A stretch of 64,000 nucleotides of DNA from Phyto melanocephala (lineage: Eukaryota; Arthropoda; Insecta; Diptera; Rhinophoridae), in contig OW799233.1 of assembly GCA_941918925.1 (NCBI GenBank), forward strand, positions 123,962,833 to 124,026,832, in the 5' to 3' direction. Below the pieces are notes generated by a model. It did no database searches, was not told where the DNA came from, and saw nothing but the letters and a program-made list of their open reading frames with translations. The position numbers and the translations under genes are program-made. Positions 1 to 11,239 of the stretch are shown piece by piece (the first letter of the stretch is position 1; every line of letters starts with the position of its first letter).

Positions 1-589
1 TAAAATAATAATTGTAAAGCTTTTTAATGCTGTTTTTGTAGAGAACTCAAAACGTCACGCACTTTACCGAAAAGTAATGTAAAAATTTATTATTTGATTT
101 TTCTATATTGCAGATTTATAATTTGTTCTTGCTTGAAGGCATAATTTAGAAATTAATTTAGGTTATACACGACTTAAAAAAATCTTTCTACTCATAATAT
201 AAAAAAAAACTTTATTTGCGCGACGCACGCTACAACATATAACCAACAGTTCACACCTAATTTCAATCTATCCAAAATAAAAAATTATTTTACTAAAATT
301 GAAATTGAAATTATTGACTGAGTAAAAGTATATTTTTCAATCGGATCATCTATATAAACAATAAAGTAATGGATATGAACACCTAAACATTTTTAATATC
401 TGGTATAACTTTAATCGTTCAGAGAGGGGATAGGATTTGACTCTAATTTTTGTATTAATGATCAATGAAATACATTTTAATTCTATTATTATTTATAATA
501 ATAATTTTAATTCTTGTCTAATATTCACTTAAAAAAAATTTACTTGGACTAGTTTCAAACATTTTTGGTTGGCTAACTGTTTCTGAAAT

Positions 590-840
590 TTGCCCATATG
601 TTTCCACTTGTCACACTGTAAGTAGTTTTCTTATCTATTCCTTGGAATATCCAAAAATCCTTAGTATTTTAAGTATTAGATCATGCAGTCTTACTACTCT
701 TTTTGCTATCATTCCTAGATCACAATTCTCAAGAAGTATTATTTGTATAATGATATCTAGTGTGGCTATAGGAGGACTTTCCATGACATCAGTAATGCCA
801 AATGAGGCACACCTTTAAACTTTTGTAATTTACCTTAAGT
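590..840 (-). pseudogene. Non-LTR retrotransposon fragment (post-RT region)
   Basis: The minus strand reads KCASFGITDVMESPPI then ATLDIIIQIILLENCDLG and AKRVVRL. This resembles the segment after reverse transcriptase in jockey/I-type elements (A.L.ITGAMRTTPT..ALE.LL..PL). Stops and frame changes surround it. Only this short piece is recognisable; confidence is limited by its decay. Confidence 0.4.
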
Positions 841-1009
841 TAAAAGTACATAAGAATAATTGATTCGTGATAAAATGATAAATTTTCGAAAATTTGAATA
901 AAACAATACCCATTCTTAGAACTCTAGATGATGCCATTTTATTGTTTGATTTCATTAAGGGAACTCAAAAAGCATAGTGCAAACGATGCAAATGATTGCA
1001 AAAACACAC

Positions 1010-1249
1010 TAGGGGAAATCACCCTTCATGCAAATATTGCAGATCTTGCAAGTCTAGTATATATATTCTTAAGTTTGCAACAACACAAAAATAATATACA
1101 CTAAAATTACATTTCCCACACAAGCACTTATCTCCAATACTTAAAACAGTTGGAAATTTTCAAAAGCAACGTTTGCAATAGAATATATAAAAGACTTGCA
1201 AGATATGCAACATTTGCATCACGTTTGCAACGAAGGGTGATTTCCGCTA
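1010..1249. mobile_element. TIR MITE rich in TGCAA words
   Basis: Ends TAGGGGAAATCACCCTTC and the complement of GAAGGGTGATTTCCGCTA match. The inverted similarity extends about 60 bp through TGCAAAT, GATCTTGCAAGTCT and TATATATT. TA at both ends suggests a TA target. Confidence 0.7.
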
Positions 1250-1649
1250 CTATTTTTTAACACAACAAAAATGTATGCATTTGCAATTTCCTTCTATTTA
1301 CTTCATTTGCACTTTAAAAAGCTTGAGCAAAATTGGCTGTGTATATATGCTCAAGGCAAATAAGTGACAAATGCTGTTTTTGACATTTTGACCGCCATTA
1401 ATTTTATGTAAAATAAAAACTAAAATTACAATAAATTTCTTTTAGCAACAATAAAATTAAAAACAAAAGATTCTTTTGAAAAAAAAAGAAATTTCCCAGA
1501 AATTAGTACGAGCTGCCAGATTTTTTTCAGTCAGTAACTCTGACAACACCGGTTGATATAAATATGAATTTCGGATTAAAAAACGGCGCTCACGATCTGC
1601 CGTAATATGCACGGCAAATTTGCACAGTTTTAATCGTAAATACACTTTT

Positions 1650-2390
1650 TATACCCTTCACCTGTGGTGCACAAGGGTATATATAGCTTTGTCATTCCGT
1701 TTGTAATTTCTACAATTTTCATTTCCGACCCCATAAAGTTTATATTTTCTGAAAGCTTATGAATAGAGGAGTCGATTAAGCCCTGACCGTCTGTCCGCCT
1801 GCCCGTCTGTCCGTGTGTTGGTTGAAATCAACTTTTAGAAGCAACTATATGTTCCTCAGATCTGTATATGGTATCAATCTCTTGGAAATATCCAGGAATG
1901 AATCGCTATTGAAATTCAGCACAATCGCCCCATAACTTTCTGAGATATGAGCAAAAAACCACGACCACCTCGTTTTTTTTCACAATTACAACAACAATAT
2001 ACATGCATACATACATGTAAAAAACATACCAAACAAAAAAAATTACAAAAAAAAAAAAATATTAAAAATAAGAAAAAAATAATAAAAAAAAGTACAAAAA
2101 AAAAATTTTAAAAAAATTTTAAAAAAAAATTTTTAAAAATTTTTCTAAAAAATTTTTTTAAAAAAATTTAAAAAAAATATAAAAAAAAATAATAAAATAT
2201 AAATAATATATTAAATAAAATAAAATTTTTTTCGCTCAGCTGGGATTCGATGCCACATTTATTCTAACGTGTACGTATGCACGTATTTTATATGGGATGA
2301 ATGGTGATACAAACAATTGTTATTGCATGACTACACGTTGTGAAGGGTATATAAGATTCGGCACGGCCGAATATAGCACTGTTACTTGTT
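1650..2390 (+). repeat. Type A DINE-1/Helentron-like repeat, alpha subtype
   Basis: Runs from TATACCCTTCACCTGTGGTG to the ATTCGGCACGGCCGAAT hairpin and TTACTTG. In between lie the core around CCATAAAGTTTATATTTTCTGA, a GTCY tract at about 1788-1820, an A/T-only tract (2030-2230) and AGCTGGGATTCGATGCCAC. The GTGAAGGGTATATA near the 3' end is the inverted complement of the 5' end. Confidence 0.85.
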
Positions 2391-2520
2391 ATTTTTAATT
2401 TTCGTTGCGCTAAAACTAAAAAAAAATTAATTTTTCTGAAAACAAATAAACAAAACGAAAATATGGTAACATTATTGAGAGATTTTGTGTCATGATATGA
2501 GAGCATATAAATAAACATTT

Positions 2521-3096
2521 GGGGTATTCACAATGGTGTCATAAAATCACATGTCCTAAAATAATAGCATGAAAAGTTAAGACTATTGTGAACAACCCCT
2601 CATAATTAAGTGTGCTATTTTGAATTTAAGTCAGCAGATGTAAAACAATTGTAAAAAAAATATATTCTTTCATAATGCCAAAAACAAGTGAAAAAAATAA
2701 AATAATAGCCAGATTGTGCGGAAAGTACATTTTAGATGTTGTAATGGCAGACTCAAGTAAATAAATCACAAATAAATTAAATTTTGTTTGATAAACAAAA
2801 TCAGCAGAGTCTTTAGCCGATCTTATTTGACGCCACCAGTGATTTGTTATCAAAAATTAGCAACTGCGCTCAAATTTGGATGTACAATGAACGGCGACAG
2901 CTTACAAAAACTGTTGCGGCTTGGCGTAGCCGTTTAGCACAGGTCGCTGCTTATTAAATACGACAGCACAATAAACAAAGTGTACAAAGTTCTATTATTA
3001 CAAGACACTTTTTGTTTGAAAAGCAACAACAAAATTTTTAAACCATTGTAAAATTTTAGAACAATATGACATGATAAGACACCTTGTGAATAACCC
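2521..3096. mobile_element. TIR element, TTCACAA family
   Basis: GGGGTATTCACAATGGTGTC at the left and the complement of GACACCTTGTGAATAACCC at the right are inverted. A second right-type end at 2575-2600 (GACTATTGTGAACAACCCC) suggests an 80-bp element nested at the left or a rearranged copy. The inside (AAAATCAGCAGAGTCTTTAG) recurs at 54.6-55.0 kb in reverse. Confidence 0.65.
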
Positions 3097-4162
3097 AATT
3101 GTCAAAATAAAATATATTCTATTCCACGACTGCTTCCTACGTTATTATGGGAAAACTCGTTATGCCCCAGTTCTGTCTGATCATTACTAATTACAAAATT
3201 AATTTCGTAGCTTAAAAACAGAACGTAAAAATATTAACCTGATAAATTAAATAAAGGAGCAGAAAAGTGCATTAGAATTATTAATAAATAAATTTTATTT
3301 TCTTTTAATTAATTTTTAAATCGCGTCGTCACTATACATACACCCATCCTGTGAATATTAAAAACAACAAAATCTGATAATGATTAAAAAAAATATAAAG
3401 TTTAACAGTAATAATCAATTAAAAGAAATTGCAAAATAATAAAAAAAAGATAAAATAACATATTGACTTTAAACAGGCAATTGTTGAAATAACATTTACC
3501 AAATATGGACAAAAAGAAACAAACTCAAGTTGAAATAAATATGCGCCTCTAATGTCTAAATGACAACTAAGGTTGTATATGTACATTCAGTTGGTCTTTA
3601 CGGCTAAATCGGATTTAATATGGTGGGGTTGACTAGAAAATGCGACATAAATGGCACGAGCAACAAATGAAACACATTCAATGCAACTTGAGAGACAGCA
3701 GCAGAGCACACAGCATGAATTCAATTATTAAATCAATTTTAAGCCTTATTGCTGTTAAATATGGAAAAACCTCTCTATATAAAGTAGAAGAAGAGCAATA
3801 AGTAAAACATATTTAGAACTGTAATGAAAGTTTGGTTGCTACTTTTTTTGAAAAAAAAAAAAATAACAATGAAAAAATCCTTTTATAGTTTTCTTCCAAA
3901 AATAAAATTTTAAAATATTTAATTTTAAAAATAATGTTCAATCTGATAAATCGATATCAACTAGTTGTGTTTAACATTTAACAAGTCTCTATGGATTTTG
4001 TGTTGGTTGTTTTTTTTTATATTTTCAATTAATGAATTATATGCTATTCCCGCATTCATTAACATTCAATTTATTTACAAAAGTTTTTGAAAACACAAAT
4101 GCATGCATTTTTGTCTTACAAACTTAAGCTCAAACTAAAGTTTCTTTTGAATATGGGTATAA
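3097..4162. other. No gene seen
   Basis: AT-rich with A-runs and scattered short words. No coding, inverted ends or repeats shared with the rest of the window were found. The 1-589 stretch is similar. Confidence 0.5.
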
Positions 4163-5132
4163 GCAGTGTACACTTATACAAGGTGGCGGAGCCAGCCCAG
4201 CTGACTATTTTTTTGTGTTCTGGAGAATGTCAAACTACATATTTAAAAAAATTATTTCAACTTCGGAAATTGTCAAATTCCATACATAAACAAGTAAGAG
4301 CGCTATATTCGACCGTGCCGAATCTTATATACCCTTCACAACGTGAAGTCATGCAATAACAGAAGTTTGTATCACCATTCATCCCATATGATATACGTAC
4401 ATACATATAAAAAACATACATATATGAAAACATCCCATTGTAAAATTATAAATTTACGTATGTATGTTAAAAAAATAAAAAAAAAATTTTAAAAAAAATT
4501 TAAAAAAATAATTAAAAAAAAAATTTTTAAAAAAATAATTGAAATATATATATAATAAATATAAAACAAAAAAAAAATAAAAAAAAAATAAAAAAAAAAA
4601 TTAAAAAAAAATAATAAAAATATAAATAATATATTAAATAAAAAAAAAAAAAAATTAAAAAAAAAATATATAAAAAAAATTTTTTTTGGCTCAGCTGGGA
4701 TTCGATGCCACGTTTTCTCTAACCAGTATACACGTTTGTATGTATGTATGTTGTTGTTGTAATGTTGTTTTTGTGAATAAAAAATCGAGGTGGTCGTGGG
4801 TTTTTGCTCATATCTTAGTTGTTTATGTACCGATGTTTCTGATTTTCAATACCGTTCTACTCCCAAATATTTCTGATATTTTAAAACCTCACTCGGGTCC
4901 AAGCGATATCGGGGGGCTTCAAAAAGTTGATTTCAACATACACACGGACAGACGGTCAGACGGACAGACTGACAGGGCTTAATCGACTCCCCTATTCATA
5001 AGCTTTCAGAAAATATATACTTTATGGGGTCGGAAATGAAAATTGTAGAAATTTCACACGGAATGACAAACCCTACCCTGTTTCACTGTGTGAAGGGTAT
5101 AAAAAGAGAGACAAAAATTGTTCTCCTTTAAG
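4163..5132. repeat. Copy of the 141-bp repeat, split by a type A insertion
   Basis: Left part 4163-4289 and right part 5103-5132 align with 51303-51432. It has 22 extra bases (AAGGTGGCGGAGCCAGCCCA then GC) after ACACTTATAC, absent at 51.3 kb. The right terminal CAGGGTA is lost. Confidence 0.65.
4290..5102 (-). repeat. Type A repeat, beta subtype
   Basis: Same layout as the other type A copies, reversed. The end is CACACAGTGAAACAGGG-like instead of CACCTGTGGTG, which defines the beta subtype. The terminal hairpin has one mismatch (ATTCGACC/GCCGAAT). A related locus near 51.3 kb lacks this insertion and fixes its ends. Confidence 0.85.
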
Positions 5133-5439
5133 CTATCACCTTATGTAATTACACCATGGGTATAAGTATTTAAATCTTGATTAACTTCGCCATTTTATAT
5201 ATTTTTTTTTTTTGACACCACCACTACAAACTTCTCATTATAAGTGTTGCCAATCGGTATTGATTTTAAAAATCCCAGGTTTCGAGCCAAAAAATAAAAA
5301 GGCTCCCAAAATGAAATTTAAAGTTAATTCGGCTAATATCGGATTATTTTTGCAGTGTTCTAAAATACTTGTTATTAAATGGTTAGGAATTATTAAGGAA
5401 GTCTAAAAACACTGGTCGGCAGCAATATTCGCCTTAAAA

Positions 5440-6565
5440 TAAAAATATGTCTCCTAGCAATGAAGAAATCGTAAATGATGAAGATGTATTATCTATACGG
5501 ACCGGATGCATCTGTTTATAAAAATTCATTAGGAAAAGTTTGTAAAACAGTCTGATATGCAAGATCTTGTTCGAGATTTAAGACTCTCAAAATTAAAGCT
5601 CCAACCAAGTTGCATTAAGATTACAGCTATGGAAATAGGCAAGAAGACTTTCTGGGCTATTTTAGACAGCGATTAAGGATTTTGTGAAGAAATCAAGGGA
5701 CTTTAAGGAGAACTGGACTTCACTGAAAAGTCTGAGGCGACTCTTTATTGATTCATACAAGACCATATTAAATGCCGTCTTACTTCTCAATGGCAATAAA
5801 TATCCATCAACTCCAGTGGCACATGCAGCAAATATGAAAGAAAACTACGCAAATGTGAAGTTATTAATCGATAAAATTCAATATCCACAATGCTCATGGA
5901 ACATTTGTCCTAAGTGGATTACATGTGGGATATACAAAGTTTTGTTGTTTTTTATGAGAATGGAAGAGTCATGCAAGAGATCAACACTAAACAGAAAAAA
6001 ATTGGTCATTAAGAGCAAGATTAATGCTAAGAGAAAAGACGTATCAGAAGAACCTTTAGTATAAAAACTAAATATCCTTAATTAGCGACACAAAATTGAA
6101 AGGTTATTAAGCTAATTATTTGTAAAAAAAAGTGCAAGAAAGAGCATGGGCAGCTTTTTTTTAAATAAATGTCACAGTTTTTTGACAAACAAAAAAGCAG
6201 GAAACTGCAAAGAAATCTATCAAAAACTTATTTCTGTCTACGAAACTGTAAAACTAAATATGACCCGCACTTAGATTTCTCTCCTGAAAAATCTTGGCGC
6301 AGTATCAGACGAACATAGTGAAAGACTACACCAAGTCATGTTTCAAAAAGGAAATCAGTACAACGTAAAATGGTCAGAAGAAATGAAGAAATTTTTGTTG
6401 CACGATTATACGATAAACTCCAGAGTGGATATATTGTCACGCAAATACCTCTTCAAAGTAGGTGCTTCCAGTCTCATATTCATGAAAGGTGATGTTAGTG
6501 CCATACTAAGGGTTTTCATGAAATTTTTGCGACTTAGAGCTGCTGTTTACATTATGGCAATATAA
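5440..6565 (+). pseudogene. Degenerate copy of an insect repeated-ORF family
   Basis: Pieces match a multi-copy insect protein family of unknown class, in order: LRRLFIDSYKTILNAVLLL, NGNKYPSTPVAHAANM, LLIDKIQYPQCSWNIC and FFMRMEES at 5720-5970; then, after broken frames, LGAVSDEHSERLHQ-like coding near 6295-6340; and YNVKWSEEMKKFLLHDY at 6360-6405. The longest open part is 126 codons (5684-6064). The family is found repeated in insect genomes and is probably transposon-derived, but I cannot assign it to a superfamily. Internal deletion has shortened it. Confidence 0.55.
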
Positions 6566-6900
6566 TATATAAGCGTTAATAAATGCAATATTGATCATTC
6601 CGTAAAAAACAGCCATAGACCATCTATTCGTCTTTCTACTACATGACATAAACGAACACATTTGATTTAAAGTGTCTACTCAACCTTTAGTTTGATTATA
6701 AAACATAATCATTTTAGGTTTTCCGCTAGTTTCATTGACAGAAGCATCTTCGATACAAGATGATAATATGTAAACCATTTTAGATGGCTTTGGCTTATAA
6801 AAGACAAGTGTAAGAGGTCCGGCGGCTAGGATAGCATCTTCATGCAAGTTCCGACGTGCCATTTTTTTCGAGTCAAGATATCGACAAATAAAAAGCTACA
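6545..6900 (-). pseudogene. piggyBac transposase C-terminal remnant
   Basis: The minus strand reads MVYILSSCIEDASVNE, GKPKMIMFYNQTKG, one TGA, VDTLNQM, then SCSRKTNRWSMAVFYGMINI and AFINAYILYCHN. This is the conserved piggyBac transposase region around the last catalytic Asp (QTKGGVD). The Gly codon before VD is the stop. Nothing N-terminal of about residue 380 of a normal transposase is seen, and no TTAA-bounded ends were found. It directly abuts the repeated-ORF fragment on its left. Confidence 0.75.
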
Positions 6901-8056
6901 ATATAAAATTTAACAATTTATGCACAAAAAGTGATTATCAAAAAAACCAACAACACCAATGTTCATAAAAATAAAAATCTTGAAAGTCACTCTAAAGATA
7001 ATCATGCGTATTTTTGACACACATCACCACTGTATTTCAAAATTAGAAATACCTATCGCAGCAACGTGTGTGTCTTGTTCAAGCTCTGATCACCGACTGA
7101 GTTATCTAAGGAGTACAGCGGCGAATTCATTGCAAATAAAGAGAAATAACAATATCTTTAAAGCGTATGCGTAAATTTTACGCAGATTATCTTTCTAGGG
7201 TTAAAAAAAAAATATTAATTAAAAAAAATCTGAGCCCAATAGCAAGAGAACTAAAAACGGATTTGAATTAAGCGTGTTAAATCATAATAGTCCACATATT
7301 TTTAATTATATACGAGAAAATTTTTGTTTTTTGCAGACCACTGTAAATAATAAAAATCAACTTTAGCAACACTAATGTTTAATAAAATTTATTAAAATTT
7401 AAATTAAAATTTCGAATATATACGTAATGCCTTATATGGAACTTTAAAATTATCTATTTGTAAAAAAAAAATATATATTCATAATTTCTCAAAATTCTAG
7501 AACTTCACTTTAAAAAAACAGGGAATTTTTCCGTAACGGAAATGTCCCATTGGCATCCCTGCAATTTATAATTCGTAGTATTTTTGTCTGTTTTTTTTTT
7601 TTTTTTTTTGATTTTTTTAAATAAACCATTTATCATTAATTATTTGCTGGCATGAATCATTTGCATTTTTACAATAAAAAAAATTGGCTAATGTTGTTTT
7701 CTTTAGATTGTTCTTCTAAATATTTTTGCAATATTTGTTTATGATAAATATGGCAAATGCTAAGCAGCTTTAAATATTTTTTTGTATATTTTTGACAAAT
7801 GCAAACAATTTAATATTCAAATAAATACATACAATCGTACATACGTACGTAAGTATGTACATTTGTGCATAAGTGTTTTCCTACATCACATTTTAAAGTT
7901 TAACAAAAAGTAAGACTCCATTTTTGTTTCCAAGGTAATCAGTATGATAATTTTTAATGTATAAAGAGGTGCTTAAACAAAAGATTTTCCTTTATATGAG
8001 TTTTTAAATCCCAAACAATATTTCGAGTACAATACAAAGCAAAAAGTTTATAAAAC
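6901..8056. other. No gene seen
   Basis: AT-rich; contains a T21-like run near 7590 and a CATACGTACGTAAGTATG-type palindromic word near 7850. No supported feature. Confidence 0.5.
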
Positions 8057-8883
8057 ACAAGTAAGAGAGCTATAGCGGCCGTGTCGAATCTGATAATGCC
8101 CTTCATCATCATATATAAAAGTATAATTACCTAATCGTAACGTAGACTAGATTTCAGATTTAATGTTATACATCCATTTACTTTATTATTTATGATGCTA
8201 TCTTGGTTTTTACACTTTATTATAGTTTGCTGCATTCTACTAATTAAGCCCCACCATTTTATATCAATCGATCGAGGAGGTTGAAGGAGGTACATTTTAT
8301 ATTACAAGAGTCAACTCATACATACATTTATTGTACGACATTTTGTAGTACCGTCCATCATAGATTTTACATTTTTTATAATGTATTAATTTCGCTAGTC
8401 AAGCCATTTCATTTGATACCCATATTGATTTTGACGATTGTATAGAAGCTGTAAATAATCCATTTTCTTTTGTGTTTTTAGTGCTTATATCTCACATAGT
8501 TTAAAACCGTTTCATTAGTTTTTATCAGACATAACTTTTGAGGCTATTGTTGTAATTTGGTGTCTTTAGTGTGTCCAAAAATTATTTAGGATCTCGAGAA
8601 ACTTGATATATTTTGAAAAACAAAAAATATTTTTCCTATATTCTTGCCTATAACTTTGCCGATTAGTGATCAATTTTTTACGAATATCTTGAATAGTAGT
8701 AAATGACTCCTTAAATTATTGAACGATTTAAAAATGATTAATTTTTGTTGTAAAAATATGAGAAAAACAGAGGCAGTCGTGTGTTAATTTGCTTATATCT
8801 CAGAAAATTATAGGGATAAGCTTTAAGGAAATTCTTACTTTATGGTGTCGGAAACGAATTGCAATCAGAATGACAATCCTATA
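8057..8883 (-). repeat. Old type A (DINE-1/Helentron-like) repeat, split by Tc1
   Basis: Starts ACAAGTAAGAGAGC and carries a damaged terminal hairpin. Near 8790-8880 it has the CTTATATCTCAG, AAGCTTTAAGGAAAT and GGTGTCGGAAACG landmarks of the type A core. The Tc1 element interrupts it at 8884; its remaining edge (GGCACCAGAGGAAGCG) resumes after 10517. Strongly diverged. Confidence 0.6.
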
Positions 8884-10517
8884 CAGTGGTGGCCACGAAT
8901 TTAAGACACGACATTTCACTTATATATATTTTTGATAATTTTTACATCTTATCGAAAACATTTAAGTTCCATGTTATTTTCCAAAGATCCTAGTATTGTT
9001 ACGAAAAAAATTAACAATAGTTTTTTACCTATATTTTGTTAGAAATTTTTATTTACATGTTATACAGATTAATACAAGTTTTAGCCTGGTCATGAATTTA
9101 GGACATAAGCAAAATAAAAGTTAATTCACTAAAGTAAAGTTCAGTTTCATAGAACAAAATTGGTATTTGATAGGAAATCCGTTATTTTGGATCACAGCAG
9201 CGCACCTCCTGGGTAAACTTTCAACTAAGGCCATACAACGTTCGTTTGTAATGGCTACCAAGCTTTTTGGATTTCCTCCCATTAATTGCTCAAATTTTCT
9301 GACTATACTGCTCCTACATGCTCCTCAACATCATTCCACAAGTTTTCAATTGGATTGAGATCCGGGGATTGAGCTGGCCACTTCAGAACTATAATATTGT
9401 TTTCCTTTAAGTAACTTTTTACTAGGCGTGAAGTGTGCTTAGGGTCATTATCATGCATAAATCTCCATATTAGAGGCATATTGTCTTCAGCGAATGGTAT
9501 CATAATGCTTGTCAGTATGTTTTTGTAAATATGCTGGTCCATTTTAGTGGTAATCTTGTAAATGGGACCTACACCATGCCAGGAAAATGATGCCCACACC
9601 ATGACATTGCCACCACCGTGCTTAACCGTTTTAAGGGTGTACTTTGGGTGATGCTCCAGGTTTGGAGGACGCCATACGTACTGTTTTCCATCAGAACCGA
9701 AGCGGCAAAACTTCAACTCGTCGCCCCAAAGTATATTTTTCCAAAATGTTATCGGTTTATTGAGATGTTCTCTTGAAAAAGCTAGTCTGGATTTAATTTT
9801 TTTTTTTTGACAGAAGTGGTTTACGTTGTGCAATACACCCACGTAAGTTTTTCTCATTCAAACGTCTTCTTATTGTCCTGGACGATATATTTATACCAAA
9901 ATCAGATGAAATTTCATTTTTATTTTTACTTGAGCTTTTAAAAGGTTCTTTAACGGCTGCTTTATAAATGAAGCTATCCTCCTTGGCTGCAGTTTTTCGG
10001 GCTCTAGGGTGCTGTTTTACATTTTTGGTGGTACCATGTTGCTTGATGTATTCCAGTGCGTTGTAAATCTTGTATCTGGAACATTTAATAAGCTTGGAAA
10101 TGTCCAGTACTGTTTTTCCATCAGTTTTCAATTGTAGGATCAGTTTTCGCTCGGCATCCGAACTCTAAGTACCTGTAGCCATTTCTAACTAAATATTTTG
10201 ATGTATCCCAACAAAAAATGGAATAAAGCATTCATTACTTACCCATTAACTTCAAACAACACCAAAAAATCACCTAATAACGAAATATTTTTAATATGTT
10301 TTAAATTCTTGGCCAGCTTCAAATACACGTTTTTACAATAATGTAATAAAAATAGCAACAAAATGTAAAAACTAACATAACTAAATAACGGTAATTTTTC
10401 TAAACATTATAGGGTACATTAAAAAATTAACTATATCTAATTTGATATTGCAGGGTTGAAAAAATTATCATAACTAAGCTCGTTACATGTCGTGTCTTAA
10501 ATTCGTGGCCACCACTG
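8884..10517 (-). mobile_element. Tc1-family transposon, full length
   Basis: Perfect inverted repeats of 31 bp, starting CAGTGGTGGCCACGAATTTA, face each other at the two ends, each flanked by TA. About 200 bp inside each end a second diverged copy of the GAATTTARGACA core occurs (near 9090 and 10305), giving the IR/DR layout of many Tc1 elements. Length 1634 bp fits an intact element. It sits inside an older type A repeat, which resumes after the right end. Confidence 0.93.
9121..10182 (-). pseudogene. Tc1 transposase, inactivated
   Basis: The start at 10182 reads MATGT and then meets TAG at 10165-10167. The frame continues through the paired helix-turn-helix DNA-binding region (DGKTVLDISKLIKCSRYKIYN; SSRTIRRRLNEKNLRG). 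A shift lies at a 12-T run (9797-9808). The catalytic part follows: WGDELKF, GGGNVMVWASFSWHG, MHDNDPKHTSR and WPAQSPDLNPIENLW, with the acidic triad region of DDE transposases. More breaks come after NDVEEHVGAV, and a C-terminal tail (ERCMALVESLPRRC) resumes in another frame, ending at 9121. The full span of about 354 codons is the usual Tc1 size, but at least three disruptions make it non-functional. Confidence 0.9.
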
Positions 10518-11239
10518 TATATGCTCTTGGCACCAGAGGAAGCGTTACTTTAATGTTGACAATCAGCCTTAGTCATGAGGAGAGCCAAAATTTAGCTAAG
10601 GTCACAAAATAACGTATTGCACCTTTTGATTGGAATGAAAAAATGTTGACTGGTACCTTATATACATACACACATATGTTTTAATATAATTATTAACCCA
10701 ATTACGCCAGAACCTCAAAATTCACACTAAGCCGTCATTATGATTATGGTGACCGTAAAAAGGGGAAAGCGCGCCGAACAGAACATTTATTTTGACAAAA
10801 CAATCAATTTTTTGAACGCTATTATATCCGTCCATTTATGGCAACCAATTTAACAGATGTTTAACATTAGGTTTCTTTCAACTATTAAAGTTAGAAAGTC
10901 CCTATTGGAAGACCCTTTTTGTGTTACTACCAATTTTTAATCGAATATAAAAATTGTATCTTTGTGCACTTCATTTGCATATAAAATTTTAAAAGTCTTA
11001 TCTCACACTCCTTCATACACGCATTACATGCAGTGTTGCCATATTAAAAAAATTTTACAATTTGGAAAACAAATAAAATTTTTTAAAATTCCATTAATTT
11101 TATTTGATATCTATATTTAGCGGATTAAAAGGGAAAATATGTTATTAATTTATTCGACCAATATATCAGTCATTTTGCATAGATTTGGAATTATTGCACG
11201 ATAACAAAATTGAACCTTTTAGTTTTCCTGAAGCCAAAA
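10518..11239. other. No gene seen
   Basis: Begins with the leftover edge of the type A repeat split by Tc1. The rest is unique-looking AT-rich DNA with no coding. Confidence 0.45.

Noticed and set aside
4686..4982. Recurring open frame starting MAQLGFDA (also at 33151-33546, 41061-41246, 46126-46404, 53417-53599)
   Set aside because: It is the same stretch of the type A repeat read through its core; no domain, and the copies differ by frame breaks. Not a gene family.
5202..5406. 64-codon open frame before the repeated-ORF family
   Set aside because: No recognisable domain, no partner; low-complexity AT-rich DNA.
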